NCBI GenBank assembly: GCA_965208065.1
Contig: OZ242313.1
Location: 1,550,001-1,614,000 of the forward strand
DNA: 64,000 bases
Reading direction: 5' to 3'
From: Bin103 sp002238925
Lineage (GTDB): Bacteria; Spirochaetota; Spirochaetia; SZUA-6; Bin103
Part shown: piece after piece, positions 55,701 through 64,000 of the stretch
How the letters are laid out: each line of letters begins with the position of its first letter
How positions within the stretch are numbered: the first letter of the stretch is position 1
Made by a program: the position numbers and the translations under genes
The notes under the pieces: generated by a model
Told to the model about the DNA's origin: nothing
The model's input: the letters and a program-made list of their open reading frames with translations, nothing else
Databases searched by the model: none

Positions 55701-56752
55701 TGCGTGCTCCGCTGCTGGCAATCACGATGGGCGATCCGGCCGGGGTCGGCCCCGAGATCGCGGTCAAGGCACTGGCCGACGAGCGGGTGCAAGGCGCGTG
55801 CCGGCCCCTCCTGGTGGGCTCGGCGGCGGTGTTTGCCGCTGCGGCGCGCATCGTCGGCAGCGGCGCGCGCATCGTGCCGTTCACTGATCCCGGTGCAGCG
55901 CGCTGGGGGCCGGAGTACGTCAACGTGGCGGCCAGCGAGGCGGCGCCGTTGGCGGAGCTGCCTCGCGGCGAGGTGTCGGCGGCGGCGGGGGCGGCCGGCT
56001 ACCACGCCATCGCGCGCGCGGTGGACCTTGCGCGCGCCGGTACCGCCGCCGCCACGGTGACCGGGCCGATTCACAAGGAGGCGCTCAACCTGGCCGGCTA
56101 CCGGTTCGCCGGCCAGACCGAGATCTACGCCCACCTCACCGGCACCCGCGACTACGCCATGCTGTTGATGGCCGGCGCCCTGCGCGTCGTGCACGTGTCC
56201 ACCCATGTGTCGCTGCGCGAGGCGTGCGAGCGGGTCACCCGGCAGCGCGTCGAGACGGTGATCCGCCTGGCCCACGAGGCCGGCCGCCGGCTCGGCATCG
56301 CGGCGCCGCGCATCGGGGTGGCCGGCCTCAATCCGCACGCCGGCGACGGCGGCCTGTTCGGCAGCGAAGAGCGCACGCAGATCGTGCCCGCCATCGAGGC
56401 GGCGCGCGCCGCCGGCATGGTGGTGGAGGGGCCGCTGCCGGCAGACACCCTGTTTCCCAAGGCCAACGGCGGCTACTACGACCTGGTGGTGGCGATGTAC
56501 CACGACCAGGGCCACATTCCGCTGAAGGTGGTCGGCTTCACTTGGGACAACGGCGCCGGCGCCTGGAGCGCGGTCGACGGCGTCAACGTCACGCTCGGCA
56601 TCCCGGTGATCCGCGTCTCGGTCGACCACGGCACCGCCTTCGACGTCGCCGGCACCGGACGCGCCTCAGAGGACAGCATGATCCAGGCGATCCTGTGCGC
56701 GGCGCAAATGGCCCGCGCGGGCCAACCGGCCACCGGCGCCTCCTCGCGCTAG
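55700..56752 (+). CDS. pdxA: 4-hydroxythreonine-4-phosphate dehydrogenase family (PdxA-type)
   Basis: NAD-dependent dehydrogenase of 350 residues. PdxA blocks are present: ITMGDPAGVGPEIAVKAL, TGPIHKEALNLAGYRFAGQT, LNPHAGDGGLFGSEE and AMYHDQGHIPLKVVGF with the metal-binding His residues. True PdxA makes the vitamin B6 precursor; PdxA2-like paralogues act in sugar-acid breakdown, and the coupling with a Gfo/Idh gene favours a catabolic role. I call the family, not the exact reaction. Confidence 0.85.
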   Translation: MRAPLLAITMGDPAGVGPEIAVKALADERVQGACRPLLVGSAAVFAAAARIVGSGARIVPFTDPGAARWGPEYVNVAASEAAPLAELPRGEVSAAAGAAGYHAIARAVDLARAGTAAATVTGPIHKEALNLAGYRFAGQTEIYAHLTGTRDYAMLLMAGALRVVHVSTHVSLREACERVTRQRVETVIRLAHEAGRRLGIAAPRIGVAGLNPHAGDGGLFGSEERTQIVPAIEAARAAGMVVEGPLPADTLFPKANGGYYDLVVAMYHDQGHIPLKVVGFTWDNGAGAWSAVDGVNVTLGIPVIRVSVDHGTAFDVAGTGRASEDSMIQAILCAAQMARAGQPATGASSR

Positions 56753-56834
56753 ACCGGCAGGCGCGGCACCGGCTGCGGTGCGCGCGCATGGCGCCGCCGG
56801 CTTGCCCGTGCTCGTCCGGTGCTTCCCGCGCCCT

Positions 56835-58013
56835 TCAGGTGAGGGCCAGTATGCCCTTCACCAGGCGCTCGATCCCGTCTCCCGCGTCGCGCGGCGTCAG
56901 CGCGCCGTAACCGATGCGCAGCGAGCAGCCGGCCAGCCCGAAGGCCGTGCCGGGCAACACTGCGACCCGGTGCTCGGTGACCAGGCGGCGCACCAGGGTC
57001 ATCGGGTCGCCGGGATGGCGCAGACGCAGCAGCACGTAGAACGCCCCGTCCGCGCTTACCGGTTCGCAGCGGTCGCCCAGTTCGGCGAGCGTTCGCAGCG
57101 CGGTGCCGCGCACCCGTTCGATCTGCTTGCGCTGCTCCAGGCAGTAGGCACGCCCCGCCTCCAGCGCCCCCAGCGCCGCCACCTGGCTCACCAGCGGCGG
57201 GCAAATCAGCACCGTGTCCTGTATTTTCGCCACCGCGTCGTACAGCGCCGCCGGGATGGTCAGGTAACCGATGCGCCAACTCGCGAAGCCGTAGCTCTTG
57301 GAGAGCGAGAACAGCGAAATCGTATGCGCGCTCGCGCCGGGCAGCGAGCCGGGCGAAAAGTGGGTGTGCTCTCCGTAGGTGAAATACTCGTAGGCCTCGT
57401 CGTGGACGTGGTAGATGCCGCGCCCGGCGCACAGTTCGTTCACGGCCCGGAGGTCGGCACGCGGATACACCGCCCCGGTGGGATTGTTGGGCGAGATGGT
57501 TACCACCGCGCGCGTGCGCGGCGTGATGGCGGCCGCGATGGCGGCCACGTCGAGCTGATAGGCGTCGTCGGCCGGCACCGTTACCGCTTTGCAGTTGGCC
57601 ATGGCCACCGCCATCTCGTGGTTGAAATAGTACGGGCTGACCAGGATGATCTCGTCGCCGGCATCGGCGATCGCGAGCAGCGCGTTGAAGAACGCCATGT
57701 TGCCGCCGGCGGTGACCACCAGTTGCCGGTCGTCGCCGATCCGGATGCCGTTTTCGGCCGCCAGCTTGGCGGCCAGCGCCTCGCGCAACGGGGGAATGCC
57801 CCACACCGCGCCGTAGCGGTGGTTGGCCGGCTCGGCCCAGAAGTCGCGCAGCGCCGCCTCGGTTTCGGGGGGCGGGCCGTAGTACACCACCCCCTGCCCG
57901 AGGGTGATGGTATCCGGGTGCTCGCGGATCAGGCCGTGAATGATCGGGATCACCGGCGGCTGCACCTGCGCCAGCCGCGCCGACTGGCCGAATCGTTGCG
58001 GGATACGGGGCAT
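56835..58013 (-). CDS. Class I/II PLP aminotransferase
   Basis: Fold-type I aminotransferase of 392 residues. PLP-binding residues are in AGGNMAFFNALLAIA, NNPTGAVYPRADLR and HDEAYEYFTYG; the Schiff-base Lys is in SLFSLSKSYGFASWRIGY. A C-terminal Arg (CSLRIGYGALTPRD) holds the substrate carboxylate. The start at 58013 was chosen; the frame is open upstream but the sequence there lacks aminotransferase features. Substrate unknown. Confidence 0.87.
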   Translation of the reverse strand: MPRIPQRFGQSARLAQVQPPVIPIIHGLIREHPDTITLGQGVVYYGPPPETEAALRDFWAEPANHRYGAVWGIPPLREALAAKLAAENGIRIGDDRQLVVTAGGNMAFFNALLAIADAGDEIILVSPYYFNHEMAVAMANCKAVTVPADDAYQLDVAAIAAAITPRTRAVVTISPNNPTGAVYPRADLRAVNELCAGRGIYHVHDEAYEYFTYGEHTHFSPGSLPGASAHTISLFSLSKSYGFASWRIGYLTIPAALYDAVAKIQDTVLICPPLVSQVAALGALEAGRAYCLEQRKQIERVRGTALRTLAELGDRCEPVSADGAFYVLLRLRHPGDPMTLVRRLVTEHRVAVLPGTAFGLAGCSLRIGYGALTPRDAGDGIERLVKGILALT

Positions 58014-58121
58014 GCGCCATGGTGCGTGGCGCGCGGCATCTGGGCAAGCACCTTGACCGGGGTAGTGGGCGTCGTAATACTCCGGGCAGCAAACGCAGCA
58101 AGAGAACGAGGGTAATACGGT

Positions 58122-59009
58122 ATGGCGGATCGCAGGATCGGATGGGTCGGCACCGGGGTGATGGGACGCTCCATGTGCATGCATATTGTCAAGGCGGGGT
58201 TCGAGGTGGCAGTGTCCACGCGTACCCGCGAGCGGGCCGCCGACCTGGAGGCGGCCGGAGCCGCGTGGTGTGACAGTCCGGGTGCGGTGGCCGCCCGTTC
58301 CGACGTGGTGTTCGCGATTGTCGGCTACCCCAGCGACGTGGAGCAGGTGTTCCTCGGCGACGGCGCCATTCTGGACAACGCGGCGCCGGGGACGCTGCTG
58401 GTCGACATGACTACCTCCGAACCCTCCCTTGCCAAGCGCATCGCCGCCGCGGCGGCCGAGCGCGGGTGTGCCGCCCTGGACGCGCCGGTCTCGGGCGGCG
58501 ACGTGGGGGCGCGCGGCGGAACGCTGGCAATCATGGTGGGCGGCGCACAGGCCGACTTCGATCGCGCCAGGCCGCTGTTCGACGTGATGGGCGAAAACAT
58601 CGCCCTGATGGGGCCGGCCGGGGCGGGACAGCACACCAAGATGAGCAACCAGATCCTGATCGCCTCGACCATGATTGGGGTAGTGGAGTCGCTGCTGTAC
58701 GGCCAGCAGGCGGGGCTCGATCAGGACGGGATTATCGACGTGATCGGCAAGGGCGCCGCGGCGTGCTGGTCAATCAACAACCTCGGCCGCCGCATCGTGC
58801 AAGGCAACTTCGATCCCGGCTTCTTCATCAAGCACTTCGTCAAGGACATGGGCATCGCGCTCGCCGAGGCGCGCGCCATGAACCTGGCCCTGCCGGGACT
58901 GGCGCTGGCGCACCAATTCTACGTCGCCGCCATCGCCGACGGCCTGGAGGACCTGGGCACCCACGGCCTGTACAAGGTGCTCGCGCGCATGAACGGCGCC
59001 GCGGAGTAG
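58122..59009 (+). CDS. 3-hydroxyisobutyrate dehydrogenase-family oxidoreductase
   Basis: Beta-hydroxyacid dehydrogenase of 295 residues. It has the Rossmann motif GWVGTGVMGRSMCMHIVKAG, the substrate loop DAPVSGGDVGAR and the catalytic Lys in HTKMSNQILIA. The typical length and C-terminal helical domain (FFIKHFVKDMGIALAEARAM) fit GarR/HIBADH relatives. An AT-richer stretch with GAGGG lies upstream. It probably oxidises or reduces a tartronate-semialdehyde-like acid. Confidence 0.88.
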   Translation: MADRRIGWVGTGVMGRSMCMHIVKAGFEVAVSTRTRERAADLEAAGAAWCDSPGAVAARSDVVFAIVGYPSDVEQVFLGDGAILDNAAPGTLLVDMTTSEPSLAKRIAAAAAERGCAALDAPVSGGDVGARGGTLAIMVGGAQADFDRARPLFDVMGENIALMGPAGAGQHTKMSNQILIASTMIGVVESLLYGQQAGLDQDGIIDVIGKGAAACWSINNLGRRIVQGNFDPGFFIKHFVKDMGIALAEARAMNLALPGLALAHQFYVAAIADGLEDLGTHGLYKVLARMNGAAE

Positions 59010-59034
59010 CGGGGCGGCGCGCCGCGAGGGTGCC

Positions 59035-60081
59035 GTGCAGGTCGAGGCAAACGCCTCCCTGGCCGCCTGCAACACGCTGCGGGTGGCGGCCACGGCGCGC
59101 TATCTGGTGCGCCTCGGCAGCGCTGCATCCGAGCCGGTGGCGCGCGAGTTGGCCAACCTGTTCGCGGAGCCGCGCTTCGACGGCCTGCCGCGCATGGTGC
59201 TCGGCGGCGGCAGCAACGTCCTGTTTGCCGGTAACTACCCCGGCGTGGTAATCATGCCGCGGGCCGCCGGCATCGCCGTGCAGGAGGATGCGGATTCGGT
59301 CACCGTCACGGCGGGCGCCGGTCACGACTGGCACCGGCTGGTGGAGTTCACCGTGGCGCGCGGCTGGGGCGGCCTCGAGAACCTGAGCCTGATCCCCGGG
59401 TCGGTGGGCGCGGCGCCGATTCAGAACATCGGCGCTTACGGGGCGCAACTCTCCGACGTGTTCGTCGACCTGGAGGCGGTGCCGCTGGCCGGCGGCGAGC
59501 CGCGCACCATGGATGCGGCCGCATGCGCGTTCGGCTACCGAGACAGCGTGTTCAAGCAGGCCTTGCGCGACCGCATGCTGATTACCCGCGTGCGCCTGCG
59601 GCTCGACAAGCGCCCGCGGTTGAAGCTGGCCTATGCCGGCGTGCGCGAGGAACTGGCGCAGATGGCGGTGACCGAGCCCACGGTCGCCGACGTGAGCCGG
59701 GCGGTCGTCCGCCTGCGCCGCCGCAAGCTGCCCGATCCCGATACGCTGCCCAACGCCGGTTCCTTCTTCAAGAACCCGGTGCTGCCTCCCGATCACTACC
59801 GGCAGGTGCAGGAGCACTGCCCGCAGGTGGCGGGGGTAGCCGCGCCGGGCGGTTACAAGGTGCCGGCGGCACAGTTGATCGAGGCGTGCGGCCTGCGCGG
59901 CCGCCGTTTCGGGCGCGCCGGCGTGGCCGAGCGCCACGCCCTGGTCCTGGTCAACCACGGCGGCGCCACCGGCGCCGACCTGCTCGCCGCCGCCACCGCG
60001 GTGGAAGAGGCGGTAGCTGAACGGTTCGCCGTCCCGCTGGAGCGGGAGGTACGCGTAATCGCCGCCGAGGAGCGACCTTGA
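59035..60081 (+). CDS. murB: UDP-N-acetylenolpyruvoylglucosamine reductase
   Basis: FAD enzyme of cell-wall precursor synthesis: it reduces UDP-GlcNAc-enolpyruvate to UDP-MurNAc with NADPH. FAD-binding blocks are MVLGGGSNVLF and LIPGSVGAAPIQNIGAYGAQ. The catalytic Ser is in NAGSFFKNPVL, an Arg in GYRDSVFK and the C-terminal Glu in LEREVRVI. The 348 residues and the extended loop fit type I (E. coli-like) MurB. A GTG start is likely. It lies 25 bases behind the HIBADH gene. Confidence 0.93.
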   Translation: MQVEANASLAACNTLRVAATARYLVRLGSAASEPVARELANLFAEPRFDGLPRMVLGGGSNVLFAGNYPGVVIMPRAAGIAVQEDADSVTVTAGAGHDWHRLVEFTVARGWGGLENLSLIPGSVGAAPIQNIGAYGAQLSDVFVDLEAVPLAGGEPRTMDAAACAFGYRDSVFKQALRDRMLITRVRLRLDKRPRLKLAYAGVREELAQMAVTEPTVADVSRAVVRLRRRKLPDPDTLPNAGSFFKNPVLPPDHYRQVQEHCPQVAGVAAPGGYKVPAAQLIEACGLRGRRFGRAGVAERHALVLVNHGGATGADLLAAATAVEEAVAERFAVPLEREVRVIAAEERP

Positions 60082-60208
60082 TCCCGCATCACGACATGTA
60101 CGGCGGCGGCCGTCCGGATTGGCGTTGCGTCTTGCCGGCTTTCGCTGATTGCTCTGTGCCCCATTGTGGCAATATTACGCGTCGACCAGTTTACAGGAGT
60201 ACTTTGTC

Positions 60209-61939
60209 ATGACTGCTGACTCAGTATACTTTAAGGACCATCTTTGCTTTAGGGAGGGTTGGTCGGGATTCGACGCAATAAAGCCGTTGAGTGTCATCAT
60301 AGGCCGGAACAATTCTGGAAAATCACACCTGCTTGACTTGGTCGATGCGCTATGTAAAGGAGATCTTGGACGACGAAGGTGGCGATGTCGATTTAGCGGA
60401 AAGCTAGATAAAGAATCAGTGCAACAAGCTTTCCGGGAGAGTACCAGCGGAGGGGAGCTTGGCGGGCACCATTGGCACGACCATGGGTGCTATCTTGTTG
60501 ATATGCCTATTACATGGGAGACGAACCTTGGCGGAGACCCAACCAATGTAGTCACCGATCCACAATTCGAGGATGGATATCGCAAGAATGCATACAGTGG
60601 TCAACGATCCATTCTCGCACGTGATACGATGATAGGTGAGATACTGAAGAATTGCACTCACACACTAAACGGAACTGAGTATCGTCTACTGTTAGCGGAT
60701 CGCGATATCCAACCCGAACAGGCGACGGAAGATTCGACATTGGAAAGCAATGGAACTGGCGCATCGAACATCGTACGACGCTTTATTCTCAATCCGCAGT
60801 TACCGCGGGAAGTGATCCAATCTGACCTACGGGATGCGCTGAACGAGATATTCGGAAAGGACGCACATTTTGACGAAATTCAAGTCCAGGTCCATGAAGG
60901 GCCGAATGCTCGCGGGCCTCAGAATAGTTGGGAGGTGTTCCTTGGAGAGAAACACAAGGGATTGGTGCCATTGAGTCAGTCTGGAAGTGGCCTCAAGACA
61001 ATTCTCTTGGTTCTGCTGAATCTGCTCGTCGTCCCCACGATCGAAGAGAAAGCAAAGTCCCAGTTTACCTTTGCATTTGAGGAGTTGGAGAACAATCTTC
61101 ATCCGGCTTTGCTGCGCAGGCTCTTTCAATATCTCATCGACTATGCGAAGCGCGAGCAGGCAAGAGTTTTTCTCACCACACACTCTAGTACCGCGCTCGA
61201 CCTGTTGGCGCTGTCCGAGAGCGCACAGATTGTCCACGTAATCCATGATGGAACATCGGCTCACACGGTCCCGGTGCGAGGTCACTTCGAGGGCCTTGGT
61301 GTTGTAAGTGAACTAGGTGCAAGGCCATCGGACTTGCTTCAAGCAAATGGCATAATCTGGGTAGAGGGACCCTCTGACAGAATCTACGTGAATCATTGGA
61401 TTTCGATCTACACGGACGGAGATCTGAAAGAAGGTCGGAATTATCAATGTGCATTCTACGGAGGAGCTCTTTTGGCAAATATTCAGTTTAGAGATTCCGA
61501 GAGTGCAATTTGTGAACTCGTGAACCTTTTTGAGATTAACCCCAATGTTGTGGTAGTTTGCGACAGTGATCGGAGTTCAAAGAGCGCAAGTTTGAAGGAT
61601 AGAGTGCGACGCATCAAAGATGAGGTGGCACTCATACCAAACGCGCATTTGTGGATAACAAAGACGAGGGAGATCGAGAACTACGTCCCAGGTACTGCAA
61701 TGGCCGCGGCGCTAAGTAAGCGTTCGCTCCGGAATCCTGGGCAATATGAGCCGTTTTTTCCGAAAGAACGGCTGAAGAGTTCATACGTCGAGAAGTACGG
61801 CATTCGAGCGAGTGGGGATAAAGTAGGCCTAGCACTCAGGTTTTGTCCACATATGACGAAAGACCTAATGATTGAGCGATTTGACTGGGAAATACAAATC
61901 GGAGCGATCGTCGACCGGATCAATGAGTGGAACGCCTGA
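60209..61939 (+). CDS. OLD-family ATPase/TOPRIM nuclease (probable phage defence)
   Basis: Protein of 576 residues with an ABC-type ATPase domain and a C-terminal TOPRIM nuclease. Walker A is VIIGRNNSGKSHLLDLV near residue 30. The signature and Walker B region are QSGSGLKTILLVL and FAFEELENNLHPALLRRL, with the switch His in LTTHSSTALDLL. TOPRIM residues are IIWVEGPSDRIYVN and VVVCDSDRSSKS. The start at 60209 has CAGGAG upstream; a longer ATG lies at 60149. The gene is much AT-richer than its neighbours, which points to recent transfer. Class 1 OLD proteins act alone against phages. No second gene (such as UvrD-like) is seen. Confidence 0.85.
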   Translation: MTADSVYFKDHLCFREGWSGFDAIKPLSVIIGRNNSGKSHLLDLVDALCKGDLGRRRWRCRFSGKLDKESVQQAFRESTSGGELGGHHWHDHGCYLVDMPITWETNLGGDPTNVVTDPQFEDGYRKNAYSGQRSILARDTMIGEILKNCTHTLNGTEYRLLLADRDIQPEQATEDSTLESNGTGASNIVRRFILNPQLPREVIQSDLRDALNEIFGKDAHFDEIQVQVHEGPNARGPQNSWEVFLGEKHKGLVPLSQSGSGLKTILLVLLNLLVVPTIEEKAKSQFTFAFEELENNLHPALLRRLFQYLIDYAKREQARVFLTTHSSTALDLLALSESAQIVHVIHDGTSAHTVPVRGHFEGLGVVSELGARPSDLLQANGIIWVEGPSDRIYVNHWISIYTDGDLKEGRNYQCAFYGGALLANIQFRDSESAICELVNLFEINPNVVVVCDSDRSSKSASLKDRVRRIKDEVALIPNAHLWITKTREIENYVPGTAMAAALSKRSLRNPGQYEPFFPKERLKSSYVEKYGIRASGDKVGLALRFCPHMTKDLMIERFDWEIQIGAIVDRINEWNA

Positions 61940-62053
61940 GGAGTGCCGATGGCGAGTTTACTGAGGTCATGCTTGAGACCGGTCTATTGCTACGGGGCTC
62001 GTAGCCGCGCTTCTGCGCGTTGATTGGAAGGATAGGGAATTGGGAGGGCTGTG

Positions 62054-63316
62054 ATGGACAAGGAGTTGCCGCGGCTGGCACGGTTTCGCTTCGAGCTGCC
62101 GGGCGCCGCCGTGGCGGATGTGGGGGCGGCCGTGCAGCAGGCGCTGACCGGTACGTTCGGTTCCGCTGAAGTGGCGGGACGGCGCATCGCGGTGGGGTTG
62201 GGCAGCCGCGGGGTGGCCAATTATGCCCTGGTGGCGCGGCGCATCGTCGACTGGCTGCGCCGCCATGGCGCCGCCCCGTTCATCGTGCCGGCGATGGGCA
62301 GCCACGGCGGCGCCACCGCGGAAGGCCAGCGCGAGGTGCTGGCCGGCTGGGGTATCACGCCGGAGTCGATGGGGGTGCCCGTGCGTGCGACCATGGAGGC
62401 GGTGGAGTTGGGCGCGGCCGGCGATCCGCCGGTGCGGGTGTTCATGGACCGCAACGCGTACGAAGCGGACGCCGTGCTGGTGGTGAACCGGGTCAAGCCG
62501 CATACCGACTTCCACGGACCGGTGGAGAGCGGGCTGATCAAGATGGCCGTGATCGGGCTCGGCAAGCGCCGCGGCGCCGAGGCGATCCACTCTCACGGCG
62601 TGTATGGGCTGGCGCACCTGATCCGGCCGGCGTTCGACGTGGTACGCGGATCCGGCAAGCTGCTCGGCGGCGTGGCGCTGGTGGAGGACGGCCGCGAGCA
62701 GACCGCCGTGGTGCGGGCGGCGCGCGCCGCCGACATTCCGTCGGTGGAGGCACAGTGCCTGGCGCAGGCGCGGCTCAACATGGCCTCCCTGCCGCTCGAT
62801 CAGATCGATGTGCTCGTGCTGGACGAGATCGGCAAGGAGATCAGCGGCACCGGCATGGACACCAACGTGGTCGGCCGCATCGGCATTGCCGGAGTCGCCG
62901 AGCCGGAGGCGCCGCGGGTGCGCCGCATCGTCGTGCTCGGCCTGACCGAGGCATCGCACGGCAACGCGCTCGGCATCGGCCTTGCCGACGTCACCACCCG
63001 CCGCTTCGCGCGGCAGGTGGACCACGAGGTGACCAACGCCAACGTGCTCACCAGTACCTTCCTGGAGCGCGGCCGCATGCCGCTGGTAGCCGCCGACGAC
63101 GCCGAGGCGCTGCGCTGGGCCATCCACACCTGCGGCGCCACGGTGCGGGATGCGGCGGTAGTGCGCGTTCGCAACACCCTCGCTCTCGAAACCCTGCTGC
63201 TCAGCCAGGCGGCGGCGGACCGGGCCCACGCCGCGGGCAGCGCCCTCACCCAGGACAGCGACTACGAGCCTGCCTGCACCGACGACGGGGCGATCGTTCC
63301 CTGGCGCAGCGGATAG
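62054..63316 (+). CDS. LarA-like (DUF2088) protein
   Basis: Protein of 420 residues related to the lactate racemase LarA N-terminal fold. It begins with RIAVGLGSRGVANYALVARR and has the family's HTDFHGPVESGLIKM and FIVPAMGSHGGATAEG blocks. The C-terminal part (VTNANVLTSTFLERGRMP) is also typical of such proteins of unknown substrate. The Lys/His residues that bind the nickel-pincer in true LarA cannot be confirmed, so racemase activity is uncertain. GGGAGGG precedes the ATG at 62054. Confidence 0.75.
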   Translation: MDKELPRLARFRFELPGAAVADVGAAVQQALTGTFGSAEVAGRRIAVGLGSRGVANYALVARRIVDWLRRHGAAPFIVPAMGSHGGATAEGQREVLAGWGITPESMGVPVRATMEAVELGAAGDPPVRVFMDRNAYEADAVLVVNRVKPHTDFHGPVESGLIKMAVIGLGKRRGAEAIHSHGVYGLAHLIRPAFDVVRGSGKLLGGVALVEDGREQTAVVRAARAADIPSVEAQCLAQARLNMASLPLDQIDVLVLDEIGKEISGTGMDTNVVGRIGIAGVAEPEAPRVRRIVVLGLTEASHGNALGIGLADVTTRRFARQVDHEVTNANVLTSTFLERGRMPLVAADDAEALRWAIHTCGATVRDAAVVRVRNTLALETLLLSQAAADRAHAAGSALTQDSDYEPACTDDGAIVPWRSG

Positions 63317-63357
63317 ACCGCGCTGTCGCTACCCGGTAGATTAGGCGCGACACGATC

Positions 63358-64000
63358 ATGCGACAAGCTTACACACGACTGACGGAGCCGCTGGTGCGCA
63401 GCGGCGGCAAGCTGCGGCCGGCGAGCTGGGACGAGGCGCTGCGGCGCGCGGCCCAGGGTATCGCGGCCGCCAGGGAGCGTGGCCCCACGCGGGCGTTCGG
63501 GCTGTTCAGCTGCTCGAAGGCGACCAACGAGATGAACTTCCTGGCCCAGAAGTTCGCCCGGGTGGCGGTCGGCAGCAACAACATCGATAGCTGTAACCGC
63601 ACCTGACACGCACCGAGCGTCGTCGGTCTGGCGACGGTATTCGGTGCCGGAGGCGGTACCAGTTCCTACGGGGAAGTGGAGGATACTGACCTCATCATCC
63701 TGTGGGGCTCCAATGCGCGGGAGACCCATCCGATCTTCTTTCACCACGTGTTGAAGGGGATTCACAACGGCGCGCGCACGATGGTCGTGGACCCGCGCCG
63801 CACCAGTTCGGCGCAGTGGGCTGATCTGTGGCTGGGGCTCGACGTGGGTTCCGACGTGGCGCTGTCCAACGCGGTGGCGCGCGAGATCATCGTCGCCGGC
63901 CTGGAGAACCGCGCTTTCATCGAGCACGCTACCACCGGTTTCGACGAGTACCGCCGTTCGGTCGAGCCCTTTACCCTGGCGCGCGGCGAAGAGCTGACCG
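63358..64000 (+). CDS. Formate dehydrogenase-like molybdopterin enzyme with UGA selenocysteine (partial)
   Basis: The frame begins MRQAYTRLTEPLVRSGGKLR and shows SWDEALRRAA and NEMNFLAQKFAR. It reaches an in-frame TGA at 63604-63606 within NNIDSCNRT-TGA-HAPSVVG. In formate dehydrogenases this position is the Mo-ligand Cys or selenocysteine (NRxCH or NRxUH). Reading through, the frame continues to the window edge with family blocks GGGTSSYGEVEDTDLIILWG, NARETHPIFFHHVLKGI and VVDPRRTS. Residue 83 is thus most likely selenocysteine. An upstream in-frame TAG at 63337 means the N-terminus lacks the usual [4Fe-4S] domain (CxxCxxxC) seen in FdhF. The 3' end lies beyond the window. Confidence 0.87.
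63618..63636 (+). promoter_or_regulatory. Bacterial SECIS-like hairpin
   Basis: Eleven bases after the TGA, CGTCGTC pairs with GGCGACG (seven base pairs, one of them G-U) around a GGTCT loop. The E. coli fdhF SECIS has the same GGUCU apical loop at a similar distance. It is the expected SelB binding site for decoding UGA as selenocysteine. Confidence 0.75.

Noticed and set aside
63604..63606. TGA as a simple nonsense mutation or frameshift in the formate dehydrogenase
   Set aside because: The stop is exactly at the Mo-ligand position, the frame stays open and conserved afterwards, and a SECIS-like hairpin follows.

Overview
The window is GC-rich chromosomal DNA with about 60 genes and no rRNA or tRNA gene that I can see. 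The two periplasmic binding proteins start their mature part with an acidic stretch straight after the signal peptide (ATGAEE, AAGEGEE), a style common in spirochaete ABC binding proteins. With the many Fe(II)/2-oxoglutarate dioxygenases, a sulfatase, CoA-transferase and amidohydrolase genes and a heavy toxin-antitoxin/IS load, this suggests a high-GC, probably host- or sponge-associated spirochaete. The taxonomic call is an inference.

Layout. 1-4.8 kb: 3' end of an amino-acid ABC permease, a TauD-type dioxygenase, an AAA ATPase and a PhyH dioxygenase with an extra C-terminal domain. 4.8-12.6 kb: a leftward operon dppB-dppC-binding protein-large beta-propeller protein-enolase-superfamily dehydratase. 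12.7-15.1 kb: a scarred region with a decayed copy of the first permease split by an IS630 element, another PhyH gene and a permease tail that truncates a nucleotidyltransferase. 15.4-22.1 kb: amidohydrolase, sulfatase, Rieske protein, LLM oxidoreductase and a double-domain CoA transferase. 22.2-29.4 kb: a segmental duplication of a Phd/VapC pair and a DUF222-HNH gene, with a Fic gene and several gene remnants between the copies. 30.1-36.6 kb: a second peptide-type ABC operon followed by an SDR and an amidohydrolase. 36.7-46 kb: MFS transporter, aldo/keto reductase, three toxin-antitoxin loci and a second IS630 copy split by an IS21-type element. 46-60 kb: mostly intact catabolic oxidoreductases, a nitrilase-family enzyme, a degenerate M16 peptidase, PdxA, an aminotransferase and MurB. 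60.2-61.9 kb: a markedly AT-richer OLD-family ATPase/TOPRIM gene. 62-64 kb: a LarA-like gene and the start of a formate dehydrogenase.

The most striking signal is at the right edge. The formate-dehydrogenase-like frame reads through an in-frame TGA exactly where the molybdenum-ligand Cys/Sec sits, and a hairpin with a GGUCU loop lies just downstream. It is therefore very probably a selenoprotein that ordinary gene calling cuts off at 82 residues. Other points of interest are an M16 peptidase that has lost all recognisable zinc ligands, the nested IS elements whose arithmetic closes exactly, and repeated scars made of short pieces of ABC permease genes.

How the genes work together: the two peptide-type ABC operons bring in a small organic substrate and are each followed by enzymes likely to process it (enolase-superfamily dehydratase; SDR plus amidohydrolase). 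Neither encodes its ATPase subunits here. Much of the remainder fits breakdown of sugar acids, carnitine-like or taurine-like compounds and sulfated compounds, but substrates cannot be fixed from sequence alone.
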